A stretch of DNA of 64,000 nt from Tetrahymena thermophila SB210 (GCF_000189635.1 NW_002476554.1:897493-961492), one strand, 5' to 3'; positions 13,201 through 26,241 are shown, counted from the stretch's first letter. Numbers and translations: made by a program. The notes: a model not told the origin generated them from the sequence alone.

Positions 13201-14919
13201 AGATAAAAAGTTTGAAAACCACTATATAGTTTGTGGGATTGTTTCAGGAATGAAACATTTACTAATGCCATTAAGAGCAAGATCTTTAAAAACAATTAAC
13301 CCTATTATTATTCTTAATAACGAAACCATGCCTTCAGAGCTATGGAATCAAATAAATAGCTTCCCTAAAGTATATTTTTTATAAGGTTCTCCTCTAAAAT
13401 AAGAAGATTTAGAAAGAGCATGTGTAAAAAAAGCACTTGCACTAGTTATCCTCTCAAAACCAAGGGAAAAATAATCAGATAGTTCTGGGTAATTATTTAA
13501 ATAAACAAAGAAATTTAGTTAAATATATTTAAATTTAAAAATAATCATTAAATTAATCACCTTAATTTTTCACTCGCCAACAAAATAACAAAATAAATTA
13601 TTTTCTACATAAAAATTTATTTTTTAAGAAAAAATTATTCAATAATTAAAAAATTTATTTGATATTTAAATTAAAAGTATGGTAGATGCTGATACTATTT
13701 TTATCTATAAGACTGTAAAATTTTTGAATCCAAATATACAGATTATTACTGAATTAGCTTCAATGGCTACTATCTCCTTTTTAAGTTAGTCTAAAAATAG
13801 CTATATAAAAGAAATTGGTTATATAGCAAGTGAACCTTTCGCCTCTGGAGAAATTTATATATCAACTATGTTAGATACATTGATCTGTCAGGCTTATTAC
13901 AACCCCTTTATCATTAATATACTTGATTAGCTAATCATGGGAGGAGCATCTAGAAATATAAAAATAAAAAAAATATGCAATATACTAAGATTGCAATCAG
14001 CTAATCTATTTTTAATAGACATTCCTCCACAGTTTTCAGGATAAAATTTTGGAGTATTCTATATTAATATTTAAAGAATAAAAAAAATACTTATTTTAAT
14101 TATATTCTAAAAGCAAATATACAAGTCATTTGTCATTGAATATAAAATGATACCAATCGGTCTTTACAGAGGTATAAATGCCAACAAAGTAAATAAATAT
14201 ATTTTGTACACAAAATCAATAAATTATTTATTTAACACATAAATAGAATAATAAACCATATGTATTTTTAAAACCTTCAGCCGATGTAAAAACATCTCCT
14301 AAAGATAAGGTCTATGTTCTTTCTATAAAGTAACCAAAAGAATGTAATTAAAGTTCATAAAAATCGTTAAACTGATTTAGAATTTTAAAAAGAAAAAATA
14401 GACATAGAAGAAGGAAGCTAATTTCAGCAGTAGCAACAACAATAACAACAGCAATATCCAAACATGAACCTCAAAAGTAAATTGGTAATAAATAATTAAA
14501 TCAATATCTTTTTCTAATACTGTTTTTAATTTTTAAATTCATGTTTTTATAAATTCAAATACTTTTTAAGTTGCTTTCTTGCTTGCTTGCTTGATTACTT
14601 AACTTTACTCAATTTGTTTTGTTTTTTTTTATTAAAATAAAAAGTAAGGAGAAGAAGGAAGAATAGATGTTGACATTTCAAGAAATGTGTTTAAATTAAG
14701 TGGTGAGATGGATGGTTTTATTAATGATTTAAAATTGATAAATGAATCAACTTTTCATAAAAACTTAGCAAGCCCTGGTAATTAATTTCTTGCTTCTATA
14801 ATTTATTTTAATAAGCAAATTTATAATAAAATTTTTCAAATAAATTAAAATTAGATTTAATACCTTAAATTAGATAAATTTTTAAGCAAGAAATATCTAA
14901 CATCAACTACTCTTAATGA
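10272..14919 (+). CDS. Slo/BK-like potassium channel with RCK domains, copy 1
   Basis: Encodes about 1,000 residues over some 18 exons. The start ATG (MLYLGSKKVFN) was chosen because the downstream paralog begins MIYKGSKKIFN with the same short first exon (10272-10310). In order: short cytoplasmic N-terminus; S1 (YVINHAVDTY); S2 (IDFLINFYISENR); S3; a charge-poor S4 (YAFVTRALRFLLIIR); S5; pore with filter TTVGFGD; S6 (ILILLALIPAQVDQL); RCK1 starting HILILGNALVEG with GNPLSNNDLKRAQ and NIMYTLAVKQY; RCK2 starting HYIVCGIVSGMKHLL with PFASGEIYIS; then a Gln-rich stretch (about 14413-14450) and a conserved end. This is the layout of large-conductance calcium-gated K+ channels, but no S0 helix and no Asp-rich calcium bowl are visible, so the gating ligand is open. 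Likely tetrameric in plasma or ciliary membrane. Tandem with the next gene. Confidence 0.9.
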
Positions 14920-15382
14920 GTCAATAACTGAAAGAATGTGCTTTAATTTAATTAAATGCAATGATTTTCCAAATAAACTATATAAAAACATAAAAAATAA
15001 ATTAATCAACCTAAGAAATCTTCTTATTTATAAAATATTTTAAATAATTTTTAAATTAAAATCTCTCAAAATATATAATTTGTTTTTGTTTGTTATTATT
15101 GGAAAATTTTGTGCTTAATTAAAAACAAATAGTTGAAGAAGTGTAATTTGTAGAAGTATTTTGAAGAAAAGAACTATATAAATATATATATATTTATCTA
15201 TTTTGATTGATATTTTGATATATTTTTCTTAATTCATTTTTTGAAATAGAAACTAAAGAAATTAATGCAAATTAATCTGAAAAATTTCTAAAATTTAGTT
15301 TCCAAAAATACTTATAAAGTGATCAGACATTTAAAATAAATCTCCAGTAACAAAATATATCATCAAATAACGAATTTAAAAC
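14920..15382. other. Spacer between tandem channel genes
   Basis: 463 bp of AT-rich DNA containing the 3' end of channel copy 1 and the promoter of copy 2. Nothing exon-like was found, and there is no clear match to the region upstream of copy 1. Confidence 0.5.
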
Positions 15383-18300
15383 ATGATTTACAAAGGATCG
15401 AAGAAAATATTTAATAGCATGGTATGAAAATAATTTAAAAATAAATGCAGAGAATAATCAAACATTATTCAATTAGGAATAATATTAATTAATCAGATAG
15501 ATAGAAAAAGAAGATGAAGTCCCGTCAAAAAAGACTGAAGAGGCAAAAATTTCATTACCTATCAAGCTAGCTAAGTAAAATTTATTATTTCTTTAGTTAA
15601 CCCTTTAGATGCCTTAAATATAAACTCTTAATTTGAAAAAATATCATTAATAGTAAATTATTTTTTATTATAACAGGTATTTAAGTGTATCAGGATTTGG
15701 AGATCTTTTATTAGCAATAAAATCATTGTTGTCTTTATTTTATGTGATAAACCATGCAGTTGACACATACAGCTGGCCATCATCGAGTATTAATGCGGCC
15801 AATTATTAAACAGACAATACTATTGTGATTTTAGAAATTATTATGGATATTTTATTTTTATTAGATTTTTTGATCAACTTCTACATATCTGAAAATAGAG
15901 TAAATAGTATTTACAATTCAAAAGAGTTTTTTAAAGTTATTATTTTAATTTCCCAAACATAATAAATAGCTTTATTATATTTTTTCATACTTATCTATTT
16001 TGGAATATGTCAGCATTCTTCCATCTCTCTTCGTCAGAGTAGGCTTCTATCCAGGCAATAAAGTATATATTTATTTATTTATTCTATCAAAAAATGCTAA
16101 AGAGTTAAATTAAAACTCATTTTAAAATAATTAAAAAGTATGCATTCGTTACAAGAGCTTTAATGTTTCTACAAATAACAAGAGTAAACAATTTTTAATT
16201 AAATTTTATCTGATGTTTCTTTTCTTATTATCAGATGGAAAGTTTTTTTTCTCGGAGAGCTACAGAAGTCTCTAAAAACATGTTTAAGATTTTGTTTACA
16301 TTATTGAGTGTTATGGTTGAAGCAAGCAGTTTTCTAATCGTAGTTGAATAAGATTAAAGTAAAATGTTTATCATTAGTATTTTAAAAAATACTTAGATAT
16401 TATTTTTATTAAGGTCAAAGCTTTCATGATTTCTTGTATTTTATGGTAGTAACTATCACTACAGTTGGATATGGTGACATAGTTCCTTAAACAATATTAG
16501 GTAGGATGATAGTAATAGTTTCTATCTTAATTCTTCTTTCTCTTATTCCTGCTTAAGTTGATTCTCTAACAAAATCAATAAGACAAACTAGTAAATACAA
16601 AACTGTGAAATTTATTAAGAAGCATTCCAGTATCAACCATATAATTATTCTTGGTAATGCTTAGGTTGAGGGTTATAAAGTAAATTAATTATTACTTCAA
16701 AAACACCAAAAAAACTATATTTCGTTTTAGACTTTTCTACAGGAATTATACCATTAAGATCATGGAATTTCAGAAATACCTTCAGTGATTATGAAAAACT
16801 AGCATCCTAGTGAAGAAATGTTGAAACTTTTGCAAAGAAATAATTTATCAAATTAATTAACTTATCTGTATGGAAATCCTCTCAACATAGAAGATTTAAA
16901 AAGGGCTCAAGTAGAATAAGCTTAATGCGTTATTATTCTAGCTGATAAAATGACTAACGATCATGAATCAGAAGACCACAGAAATATAATGTATACTTTG
17001 GCAGTTAAATAATACGTCCAAAACATAACTAAAAGCGATATAAGAGTTTGCTTGCAGCTTCTAAAACCATAAATTAAAGACATTTATTATTAATCAATAG
17101 ACTATGGTTATATTGATCAGGTATTTATTTAATTCAAAAATATTTAATCTAAACAATAATAAATAAATCTTCAAAAAGCATATTTTAATCAATTAATTAA
17201 TTAATTAATTAGTATTTTTATAGAAGATATTTTTCTAAGAAAAATAATTAAAATAATAATCTAAAATGAGAATTATTTTTTTATTTTGATAGGTTTTTGT
17301 AAATCTGTATGTAAAAAATCTTTATTTCAAAAAATTGAAAATAGAATATTTTACTTATAAAAAATGAATAGGTTATTTGTGTTGATGAGTTAAAATTATA
17401 CCTTCTGGCTAAGACATGTTTATGCCCTGGCATAAATACAATAATAAGCTTTCTTATAGCTTCTGATAAACCAGATACTAGTGTAGTTGAAAAGAAAGAT
17501 GAAGATAGCTGGATAAATGACTACATAGAAGGCATGCAAAATGAAATTTACAGAATTAGTTTAGATCCAAAAATATTCTCAGGTTACACTTTCAATATTG
17601 TGTCTTAGCACATATTCAGAGTAAAATTATTTTGTTTTAGCAATAAAAGAGCTTAATTGACATTTGTAAATTTTTAGCAACTTGGAATTATTTTATTTGC
17701 CCTAGAAGTAAAAGTTCTCGATGAAACGAAACTATTTATTAACCCTGCCGATTACCTGATTTAGGATATTGAGTATTATGGTTATGTCATAGCTTCACAG
17801 TAGCCAAATAATAAAGATATTTAAAAAGTTAAAATTGAGTCAAGTATACCAAGAAGTATTTATTTAATATTTAATAAATGAAAGAGATAAATTTATTTAA
17901 ATTAATAATTTAGATCATAATTATCCAACTGTTCCAAAATAAATGCCTGGAACCAGCTACCTAAAAGATATAATCACAAATGAAAAAAGCTAAAAATATA
18001 ATGTAAATTCAATATTTTTTAAATAAAACCTTAAAGGATAAATAATCAATCTTTAATCACAAATTAATTGATAAAAGGCATTTTACCAGAATAAAGTCGG
18101 AATCTAAAATTTGTAACTAACTCAATACACAGAAAGAAGGTTTGAAAATCATTACATAGTATGTGGCTTTGTTTCAGGATTAAAGTATCTTCTTATGCCT
18201 CTTAGAGCAAGGTCTTTAAAAACAATTCATCCTATTGTTATAATAAATAATGAAACAATACCCTCAGAATTGTGGAACTAAATTAATACTTTTCCTAAAG

Positions 18301-19926
18301 TATATTTTATGTTAGGATCACCTTTGAAACAAGAAGACTTGGAGAGAGCTTGTGTTAAGAAAGCTCTAGCTCTAGTCATTCTTTCTAAACCAAGAGAAAA
18401 GCAAACAGAAAATTCTGGGTAATTAATTTGTTATATATAATTATTTAAATATTATAATAGTTATTGTACGAACGGCTTATGCTAATGTTTATCATAGCAT
18501 TCAATTCCCAAATCTATATCTAAATATTTTAAATACTCAATAAAAAATTATCAAAAAAAATAATTTAGATAAATTTATTTTAAACAGTTTAAGCTAGCTT
18601 AATAATTTAGATTAGATTGAATAAAATAATTTTTTTATTTGAATTATTTATTAATGTAAAATTTCGATTGTTAAGTTTTTATTCTAAAATTTTTATTTTC
18701 TTTCCAAAAAATTATTTGAAAATTTAAAAAAAAATATCTTCAATTTTTATAATTAATTAATTAAACAGTATGGTAGATGCAGACACAATATTTATATATA
18801 AAACTGTAAAATATATGAACCCAAATATCTAAATAATTACTGAACTGGCTTAATTAACTGCTATTTCATTTATTAGCTAAACAAAAAATTCATATGTGAA
18901 GCAAATTGGATATTTAGCGAGTGAGCCATTTGCATCAGGAGAAATTTACATCTCAACAATGCTAGACACTTTAATATGTTAAGCCTATTATAATCCATTC
19001 ATTATTAACATATTAGATTAGTTAATTATGGGAGGAGCAACTCACAATCCAAAATTCAAAAAAATATACAACAATTTAAGACTACATTCTGCTAATATAT
19101 TCCTTATAGATATACCTTTATAATATGAAAGCTACACATTTGGAGTATTTTTTACTTTACTTTATTTAGTAAATTTTAAAGAGTATTTTATACTTATTTA
19201 TTTAGTAAATTTTTGATGTGTTTATTTCTGTACATAAAATGATTCCTATAGGATTGTACAAAGCTGCTAATACAAACAATGTAAGTCCTTACTTGTTAAA
19301 GCTTTTTGAAATATAGTTTTTTAAAAATAATTTTTATTTAATAAAAGAATTCTAAACCATATGTATTTCTGAAACCTTCTGCTGACTCTAAAACAAACCC
19401 TAAGGATAAAATATATGTACTTTCTATAAAATAACCAAAATATGAAAGTAAAATACAATTTAATAGTAATTTTATTTATAAACTAAAACATTTAATTTTA
19501 AATAAAGCTGATTCATATTAAGTGGAAAATAATTTATTCTAAAATTAGTAATAATTTACAGGCATCAACATCAAAAGCAAGCTGGTATAAATAAATTTAT
19601 CATTAAATAGGAGTTATTAAAGTGATTTATTTATATAATGCATTATCTTTTTAAAAACATAATAGTAAGGAGATGATGGGAGGATAGATATGGAAATAGC
19701 AAGATCTATTTTTAAAATAAGTAATGAGATAGAAGGTTTGTAAAGTGACTTGTCTCAATTAAATTAATAGAATTTCTTTAAAAACTTAACAAACAGAAGT
19801 ATTTATTTTTAAGATAAATTTGTAGATTTCACTTTTATTAAAAAATTAAATAAACAAATAGATTTTATTCCATCAATAAGGTCAGTAGTGAAGAAAGAGA
19901 TATCAAATATTCATTTAAATTCTTGA
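15383..19926 (+). CDS. Slo/BK-like potassium channel with RCK domains, copy 2
   Basis: Tandem paralog of the preceding gene with the same exon order and phases. Exon 1 is 15383-15421, exon 2 is 15477-15574, exon 3 opens at 15677 (YLSVSGFGDLL). Seen in order: S1 (FYVINHAVDTYSWP), S2 (LLDFLINFYISENR), S3 (LYYIFSYLSILEYV), S4 (YAFVTRALMFLQITR), S5, pore with filter TTVGYGD, S6 (ILILLSLIPAQVDSL), RCK1 (HIIILGNAQVEG; GNPLNIEDLKRAQ) and RCK2 (HYIVCGFVSGLKYLL; PFASGEIYIS). The filter has the canonical Tyr where copy 1 has Phe. The Gln-rich stretch of copy 1 is not obvious here. The last exon (DFIPSIR... ending HLNS, TGA at 19924-19926) aligns with the end of copy 1. Reading frame intact throughout; presumably a K+ channel regulated by a cytosolic ligand through RCK domains. 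Confidence 0.9.
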
Positions 19927-20066
19927 AAATCTATCTAAAATATTACTTACTTACTTACTTTTAATATTACAAAACATAAAAACAGATATCAAATATCCAT
20001 TTAAATTCTGGAAAAATCTATCTAAAATATTATTTACTTACTTTTAATATTACAAAACATAAAAAC
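19898..20066. repeat. Tandem duplication of about 85 bp across a stop codon
   Basis: Two adjacent copies (19898-19983 and 19984-20066), nearly identical, of a block that begins AGATATCAAATATTCATTT in the last codons of channel copy 2 and runs into its 3' flank. The units differ mainly in the number of TTAC repeats (three versus two) and a few substitutions. The first copy holds the real stop; the second is noncoding. Confidence 0.9.
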
Positions 20067-20713
20067 AAAAATTATTTCAAATATTTAAAAATTAATTAGC
20101 TATAAATAAAAATATTAAATTGATAATGAATTTATTTTATTTTAAAAGTTCTTTGAAATAATTAATTTACTCTTTAAAACAACTTTTAAAGAATGAAAAA
20201 ACAATCTTAAATTTTTTTGTTTATAAAAAGTAAATATTTATTTTCTCATTCAAAAAAATGTACTATATCAATTTTAAAAATATTTTTAAGTATTAATTAA
20301 TTAGTTTCTAATTTGTAATTTGATTTCTATGATAAATTAAATAAATAATTAAGTAAATGTGTCTATTTATATTAAAGTTACCATATCAAAAAATTGTATT
20401 AAATTGTTTTTTTTGTATAGTTATTAGATATTATTTAGTATTTTAAATAAATTGATTGGGTGGATTTTAATTGAATATTAGTTGATGCTTTAAGAGGAAA
20501 TAATTTTATATGTCAATTTTATTTTAAGCTAAAGTAGTAGTAAAAATTTAAGATGATTTTGTTATAGAATGGAACTTTGAAGGTTGATTTAATTGTATGG
20601 TATTTTAAGAAATATTTTTTAAGTAAATTAAATGAAAAGTAGTGTAGAATTTATTAGGGATATTAAAGAAAAAAATAGCGAAATATATTTCAATTTATAA
20701 AATTGATAAAAAT
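19927..20713. other. Intergenic DNA after channel copy 2
   Basis: Apart from the second unit of the tandem duplication (to 20066) this is AT-rich sequence. A stretch at about 20460-20700 has slightly more G but gives no convincing exon; it may be the promoter or 5' UTR of the small membrane-protein gene. Confidence 0.4.
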
Positions 20714-21256
20714 ATGTTTCCATTGAAAGTTTATTATGCTTGCTCAATAAGCTTAGTTAGGGGAGCAGCATATGGTTATCTAGGCATTAATTTAATAGAT
20801 TTAAGCTTGAAATTCTAAAAGGACTAATCAGAATATTCAGATCTTGAATAAGAATGTTAGCACTAAATTAGTTGGGTGATAGGATTGGCGATAATTATGC
20901 TATTTGGATCAATTACTAATATTTTTACAGCAGGAGTTATGGCTAAATTATTTGATATGCAAGATTATATTCCCTATCGATTTTAAAAGCTGATTAATCA
21001 TTCTGATTTTTGCTTTTCTGTTGTAGTTTTGGTTTTTTCATTTTTTATGCTTGTTGGATATGATGAAAATTGTGGTAGATTTTCTGTCCTAGTTCACTTT
21101 TATTTACTGTTTTTTTGGATACCTATCTCTTTTTTTGCTTCACTAATAGGGATTTATATTATTTTTAAATGCGATTACGGACCTATTTTCTATGAATTAC
21201 AATATGCTACAGAACAGGAATTAACTACAACATTCGGGCAGTGGTCTACAATATGA
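20714..21256 (+). CDS. Small four-helix membrane protein, unknown
   Basis: Single-exon frame of 180 residues, MFPLKVYYACS... to GQWSTI, stop TGA at 21254-21256; several in-frame TAA/TAG (Gln) codons. Four hydrophobic stretches: an amphipathic N-terminal one (about residues 5-30), WVIGLAIIMLFGSITNIFTA (about 52-75), CFSVVVLVFSFFMLVGY (about 98-116) and FYLLFFWIPISFFASLIGIY (about 128-150), with a Lys/Asp/Gln-rich loop after the first. The C-terminal tail is short and polar. I do not recognise the family. The base composition is clearly more GC-rich than the flanks and the frame stays open without introns, which supports a real gene. The first Met is the earliest that precedes the hydrophobic core; no good alternative was seen. 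Confidence 0.65.
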
Positions 21257-22274
21257 AAGGATATTCAATTAAAAATATTGATAAAAAATTACAAATAAAT
21301 ACTTTTCAAAAAAAATAATTAATATAGATAGCTATGAGCTATTATTTAAATATTAAATCAAATTACCATCAATAGAAATTATAAGTTATTGATATAGATG
21401 GTCGATTAAGCATTTAAGACAAAAATATATAAAAAAGGGCATACTTTTAAATTAAATTAAAGCTATTTTAAATAACATAGTTAATTAGCTTGACTTAAAG
21501 AGATAGAAGTAACAAATAAAATAATTTTTTCATTAATTAATAAAAGATCAAATTTATCGAAATAAAAGTAGAATAAATTAATTATATTTCATAAAATTAT
21601 TAAATATTAATTTTATCAAATTATAGATAACTAACTAACTACCTAAATTACAAATGCTTTAGGTAGCATATCTAATCAAAATATTGTATCAAATAATTAT
21701 CATATCTTATTATTGCTAATTTATATCTTAATTACATTTATTTATTGAATACATTTTTTTCAATTTAAAAAATAACTTTTTAATGACTTTTATTTCATCC
21801 ATTAATATAAATTAAAGTCAATTTTATATATATTATCAGCAGCTTTTGCTATCTAAATTTTTGAGCAATTTATTGATCTTTATTAAAAAATAAATATAAA
21901 AAAATAATTTTGATTTCTTGTAAATAATAACATTTTGAGTTGAGTATTTCATTATCAAATATTTAAATTTTGTTTTAAATTAAAAACGTAAAAGCATGTT
22001 TCTAAAAGAAAATGAAATCTACCAAGTCAAAGAATTTAATCATAAAATAAATATTATAGAATTTTGAGTAAAATATTAGATTTTCTCTAAAAAATTCAAG
22101 TAAAATTCTTAATTATTAGATTTAATGCGTTTTATCTATTTTCATTTTGGGATCGTTTTAGAAAACTTTCTAATAATATTCAAGTAATTTAATCAAATTA
22201 AATATAAACATTAATTATATCATTAGGAATCAAATAATCAATCAAATTATTTGTTTAGAAATAGCTCAAATATT
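21257..22274. other. AT-rich intergenic DNA
   Basis: About 1 kb with no exon-like segment, RNA gene or clear repeat. It should contain the 3' end of the small membrane-protein gene and the promoter of the phospholipase B-like gene. Confidence 0.5.
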
Positions 22275-24624
22275 ATGAATTTGAAATAAATTTTCTTTAT
22301 AGTTTTCATAATTTCACTTGCCTCGTGCTAAGTTAAGTAGCTAGAAGATGAGTCAATTCAGTTTGATACTTAAAACCTTAACTTGAATTATCTTTAATCA
22401 TCAACTATTAAACTCGTGGCTATTAAAAAAGGTGATAGCTTTTTAGTATAATAAAATGATGATAACAAGTACTCAGTCAATAAAAAGGAAGTCTGCGCAA
22501 GCATTGAATACTAAAAAACACTTAATGAAACAGGGTAAAAATTTTGAATTGTAATTTATATTTAATATTCTTTACTAATAAATTCAACAATAAATATCTA
22601 GATGGGATGTCATATTTTTAGATACAAATTAATCATTTAGTCCAGAAGAGTAGATGTAATGTGCTGGATTCTTAGAAGGTCTAGCTTCTAAATAAGCGAT
22701 TGCTGACTTTTTGTTCAATATTTCATCCTAAAGAGGGTCAACAAAAGAATAATACAAAGCTTTTTTCACAAATGTGTACAATAATCTACTTTCTAAAGCA
22801 AATAATCCTCCTAAAAATACTGAACAATATTGGAATACAGTAAATCTATCTATCTATTTTATATTAATTTATTTAGATTAATAAATGTATTTTAATTTAG
22901 TGAAATTCTATTATCTAATATAATAAGGCTAAGTTGTTTTTGATACAATTAGTTGGTCTCAAAAACGGATACAATGCTTTAGAAAACAATGAAGACTCTA
23001 AACTCGAATTGTGGTAAATTTCTTTACCAAACATAGACGGATAAGCAGATGAAATAGATTAATTAATTGCTTCAGGCAGTTAGGAGTTAGGAGTTAACTA
23101 ACAGCAAATATTAGTTCATCAAAAAGCTAAACTTAGAAGACACATTAATCATAAAAGAAAAAATTCTCTTTTTGAGTGGGAGCAGAATGCCATGCATTCT
23201 AGATGCTCTGCTTTCTTTAAAATCCTTACAGCAGAATAAGCAAATGGCGCTAAAATTTTAAAAGATATCTTTGCTTCTCATTCAACATGGGAGCCATTTT
23301 CTTCTATGAACAGAATCTACAAATTTTATAGGTTACCAAGTTTAATCAGTACACACTCTTGGGTTTAAATGTCAAGTTATCCAGGTAATTCAAATTTATT
23401 TCTTCTTCTAAAAGCTTTGTAAAATTATTATAAAAAACTAAAAATAATTTTTAAACTAATTAAAATTTGATAAGCTCAGTAATTAAAATAAAAAATTCAT
23501 AATTAATTAATTATCTTTATGCTAAAATAATTCTAATGATTGATTATAAATATTAAGGGGCAATTACTTCTACAGATGACTTTATTGTTAAAGAAGGGAA
23601 GTTTTTAGTAACTGAAACATCAATTTCTTCTTAGAACAGAGACACTGTATCTTCTTTAAGGGCCATAGATGTTGATATTCCTGATTTTATTAGAGTTTAG
23701 ACAGCCACTAGTCTTTCTTAATCTGGTGTAATTAAATTTAATACATTAATGATTTTTAATAATATTTTCTTACATTTTTATTAAATATAGATGCAATGGG
23801 CGGAATATATGTCAAAATACGGGGCAGTAAAAATGTACTCATCGGAGTGGATGATTCTAGATTATTCAAAACTTCAAAAAGGAAAAGAAATTCCAAACAA
23901 CTCTTTTATTGTGTTATCATCTTCATATGAATAGCAAATAATTGAAGATAAAACTTAAGAGCTGATAGTAAAATCTTTTAAAATTGAATTATATTTAATT
24001 TATTTTAAAAAATCATATAGGACAATACATATTTTGCTTCTTTCAATAATCCTCATAATAAAATAATTAGAGATTACTTGGGTTACACGTAGGTTGAGTA
24101 ATATAATGATCTTTTTAGTCTTAAATAAGATCCAAGAAACTTAATATTCAAGCATTTCCAAGCCAAAGCATAGTCAATTGAAAAAGTCAAATGGTTAATG
24201 CTCCATAACTCTTATAAAAAAAAACCTCTTGAGGGTGAACCCACATTTTAGTCTTCAGGTAAAAAATATAAAATTAGCTTAAATTAAATAATTTTTTTTA
24301 AATGAATAGTTGCTGCATTGGGTGCTCGTGGTGATATAGAAGGAGGATCTAATTTTGGAGAGGTAGATGTCAAAGTAGTTAACATAGATCTTCTAAAGAA
24401 TTTTTCAGTTGAAGCTATCAGTGGTAATTTCAGTTTTTTAAAGTTGTTAGTTAGTTAGATATTTATGTTAAAAAACCAATTTACTAAATATAATAGGCCC
24501 TTCTCACTAAGAGCAGCCTGTATTTATTTGGAAATAAAATGATAATGATAGACATTAGGGATAACCAACTGCTTGGAATTTCGACTGGGGAACAATGTCT
24601 TTAAGTATGAAGAGCAGTTAGTGA
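22275..24624 (+). CDS. Phospholipase B-like lysosomal hydrolase (PLBD family)
   Basis: About 560 residues over eight or so exons. It opens with a signal peptide (MNLKQIFFIVFIISLASC), then a PLBD fold: GFLEGLASKQAI, a segment MHSRCSAFFKIL whose Cys fits the N-terminal nucleophile exposed by autoproteolysis in this family, the diagnostic ASHSTWEPFSSMNRIYKFY, STHSWVQMSSYPG, a YSSEWMILDYSKL motif, then GARGDIEGG and a C-terminal HQGQPTAWNFDWG block. These match the PLBD1/PLBD2 and Dictyostelium PlbA group, soluble secreted or lysosomal amidase-type hydrolases of lipid or N-acyl substrates (Ntn-hydrolase fold). Stop TGA at 24622-24624 follows MKSSQ. The length is normal for the family and no break is seen. 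Intron positions: about 22540-22600, 22850-22910, 23385-23555, 23735-23790, 23965-24020, 24260-24310 and 24425-24490. Confidence 0.9.
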
Positions 24625-25464
24625 GTAGTGAGTATAAAATCTTATAAATATTGATGAAAAAATTTTAATTGAATAAATTTCTTAAAAATACAATACATTT
24701 ATTAAATAAGAAATTAATTTATTTTTGCTTATGTTTAAAGATTACTAATTTGTTTATAAAATTAATAAATCTATTTAAAATAAATTAAATCTCTTTTTGA
24801 TTGAGAATATTTTATAATTTAAAAAAAATTATTTATAAACAAAGTAATTACTAACTAACTAATAGTTAAATTGCATTTTTAAAATATACCAACAAAGTCA
24901 TTTAATAATATCATTTTTATGATTAAATTTGTATTTTGTTCTTAAGAAAAATCTAATATATTATGATTAAATTAATTTTTCACCAAAAGTTAATTTTATG
25001 GAGAGTATTTAAAAAATAAATTATATTTATTTTATATAATTTTTTTAGAAAAAAAAAAAAACATTTTCAATTAACCAAACAAGAAAAACTAATAGCCATT
25101 AATTTTTTAAGAGTTTTAAGATTTTCAAAGTTTATCAAAAGCATAAAAAAATTTATTTTAATTTATTAAATTAGCATAAATGTTGATTAAATATGATGAT
25201 TTATTTTATTTTTATGATAAAATTAGATTAAATTAACAAAAAAAAAAAATATCTTAAATAATATAAGCAAAATAATAATAAATATGAGCAATTGTTCTTA
25301 ATAAAATATTTTTTGATGAGATTAAAATTAGAGTGAGAGAAGTTTTATTTTTTGAAAATTTAATAAAATACGCTTTAATTAAAGATATAATGTAGAAATA
25401 TAGAAAATTTGTTTGATATTATAAATTAATCTTTATTTGCTTAAATAAAAGTAAGTCTTTCGTT
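24625..25464. other. AT-rich intergenic DNA between convergent genes
   Basis: Lies between the 3' ends of the phospholipase B-like gene (+) and the centrin gene (-). Only AT-rich sequence with poly-A tracts; no exon or repeat found. Confidence 0.5.
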
Positions 25465-26241
25465 TCAAATATTTGTGGCTCTTGTTAATACTTCTTGGAA
25501 CTGGTCTCTGGTTACTACTCCTTCTCTTTATTTTAAATTTAAAAAATGCACAAATTAATTATGAAATCTTTACACTTAAGAATAAATTTTACTTTGTTGA
25601 CTTATTTGCTTCTAAAATCATAAGCTTTAATTCATCATCGCTCATTGTTTCTCCTAATTCCATTGCAATTTCTTTAAGGTTGTCAAAAGTAATTGCTGTT
25701 GAATTATTTTTGGCAAACAAATTAAATGCTCTCTCTATTTCTGCATCTGATTCTTTTTCATTCTACATTTAATTAACTTTAATAAAAGTAAATGCTTATT
25801 TATTATTAATTACCATTTTGGCAGTCATAATCTAAAGAAATTCTGTATAATCTATAGTATTTTAATTTTCTTTTTCCTTCTATTCACTATTCAAATCAGA
25901 AACAAGTTTTTTGATTTCATCCTTTTTAGGCTCGAATCCCAATGCTCTTAATGCAACATTTAATTCCTTAATATCTATAGTACCTGTTTGTTTTAGATTT
26001 AAAATGTTTATAATTTCGATAATTTACTATTTAATCATTCTACCTGAACCATCAACATCAAACAAATCAAATGCTTCTTTAATGTCTTTTTTTTATTTTT
26101 CTGTCAATTCCTATCTAAAAGCCTCCTTACTCTTTAGCTTTTTATTACCCTTTGCTTTGTTATCTTTACCCTTTGAAAAATATTAGTAAAATCAATATCT
26201 TTTTCTTTTAAATATCAATTTACTTTAGCAATTGAAGCCAT
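25465..26241 (-). CDS. Divergent centrin
   Basis: About 170-180 residues, four EF-hand positions. Start [13 protein letters not shown] (first exon only 19 bp, ATG at 26239-26241), then a basic N-terminal extension and [85 protein letters not shown], ending TRATNI with TGA at 25465-25467. The wording [12 protein letters not shown] and FLQIMTAKM is centrin rather than calmodulin. Only the first EF loop (DVDGSGTIDIKE) has all its acidic ligands; loop 2 is replaced by a Lys/Glu/Asn-rich insert (NSEQKEKENQNTID), and loops 3 ([12 protein letters not shown]) and 4 lack most of them. It probably acts in basal bodies or cortical fibres with reduced calcium response. Introns interrupt after codon 6, within loop 1 (GSG/TID), after TAKM and near NKSTK. 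Confidence 0.88.

Noticed and set aside
25473-26186. Two hydrophobic plus-strand frames
   Set aside because: They are antisense of the centrin gene, whose minus-strand protein is clear.
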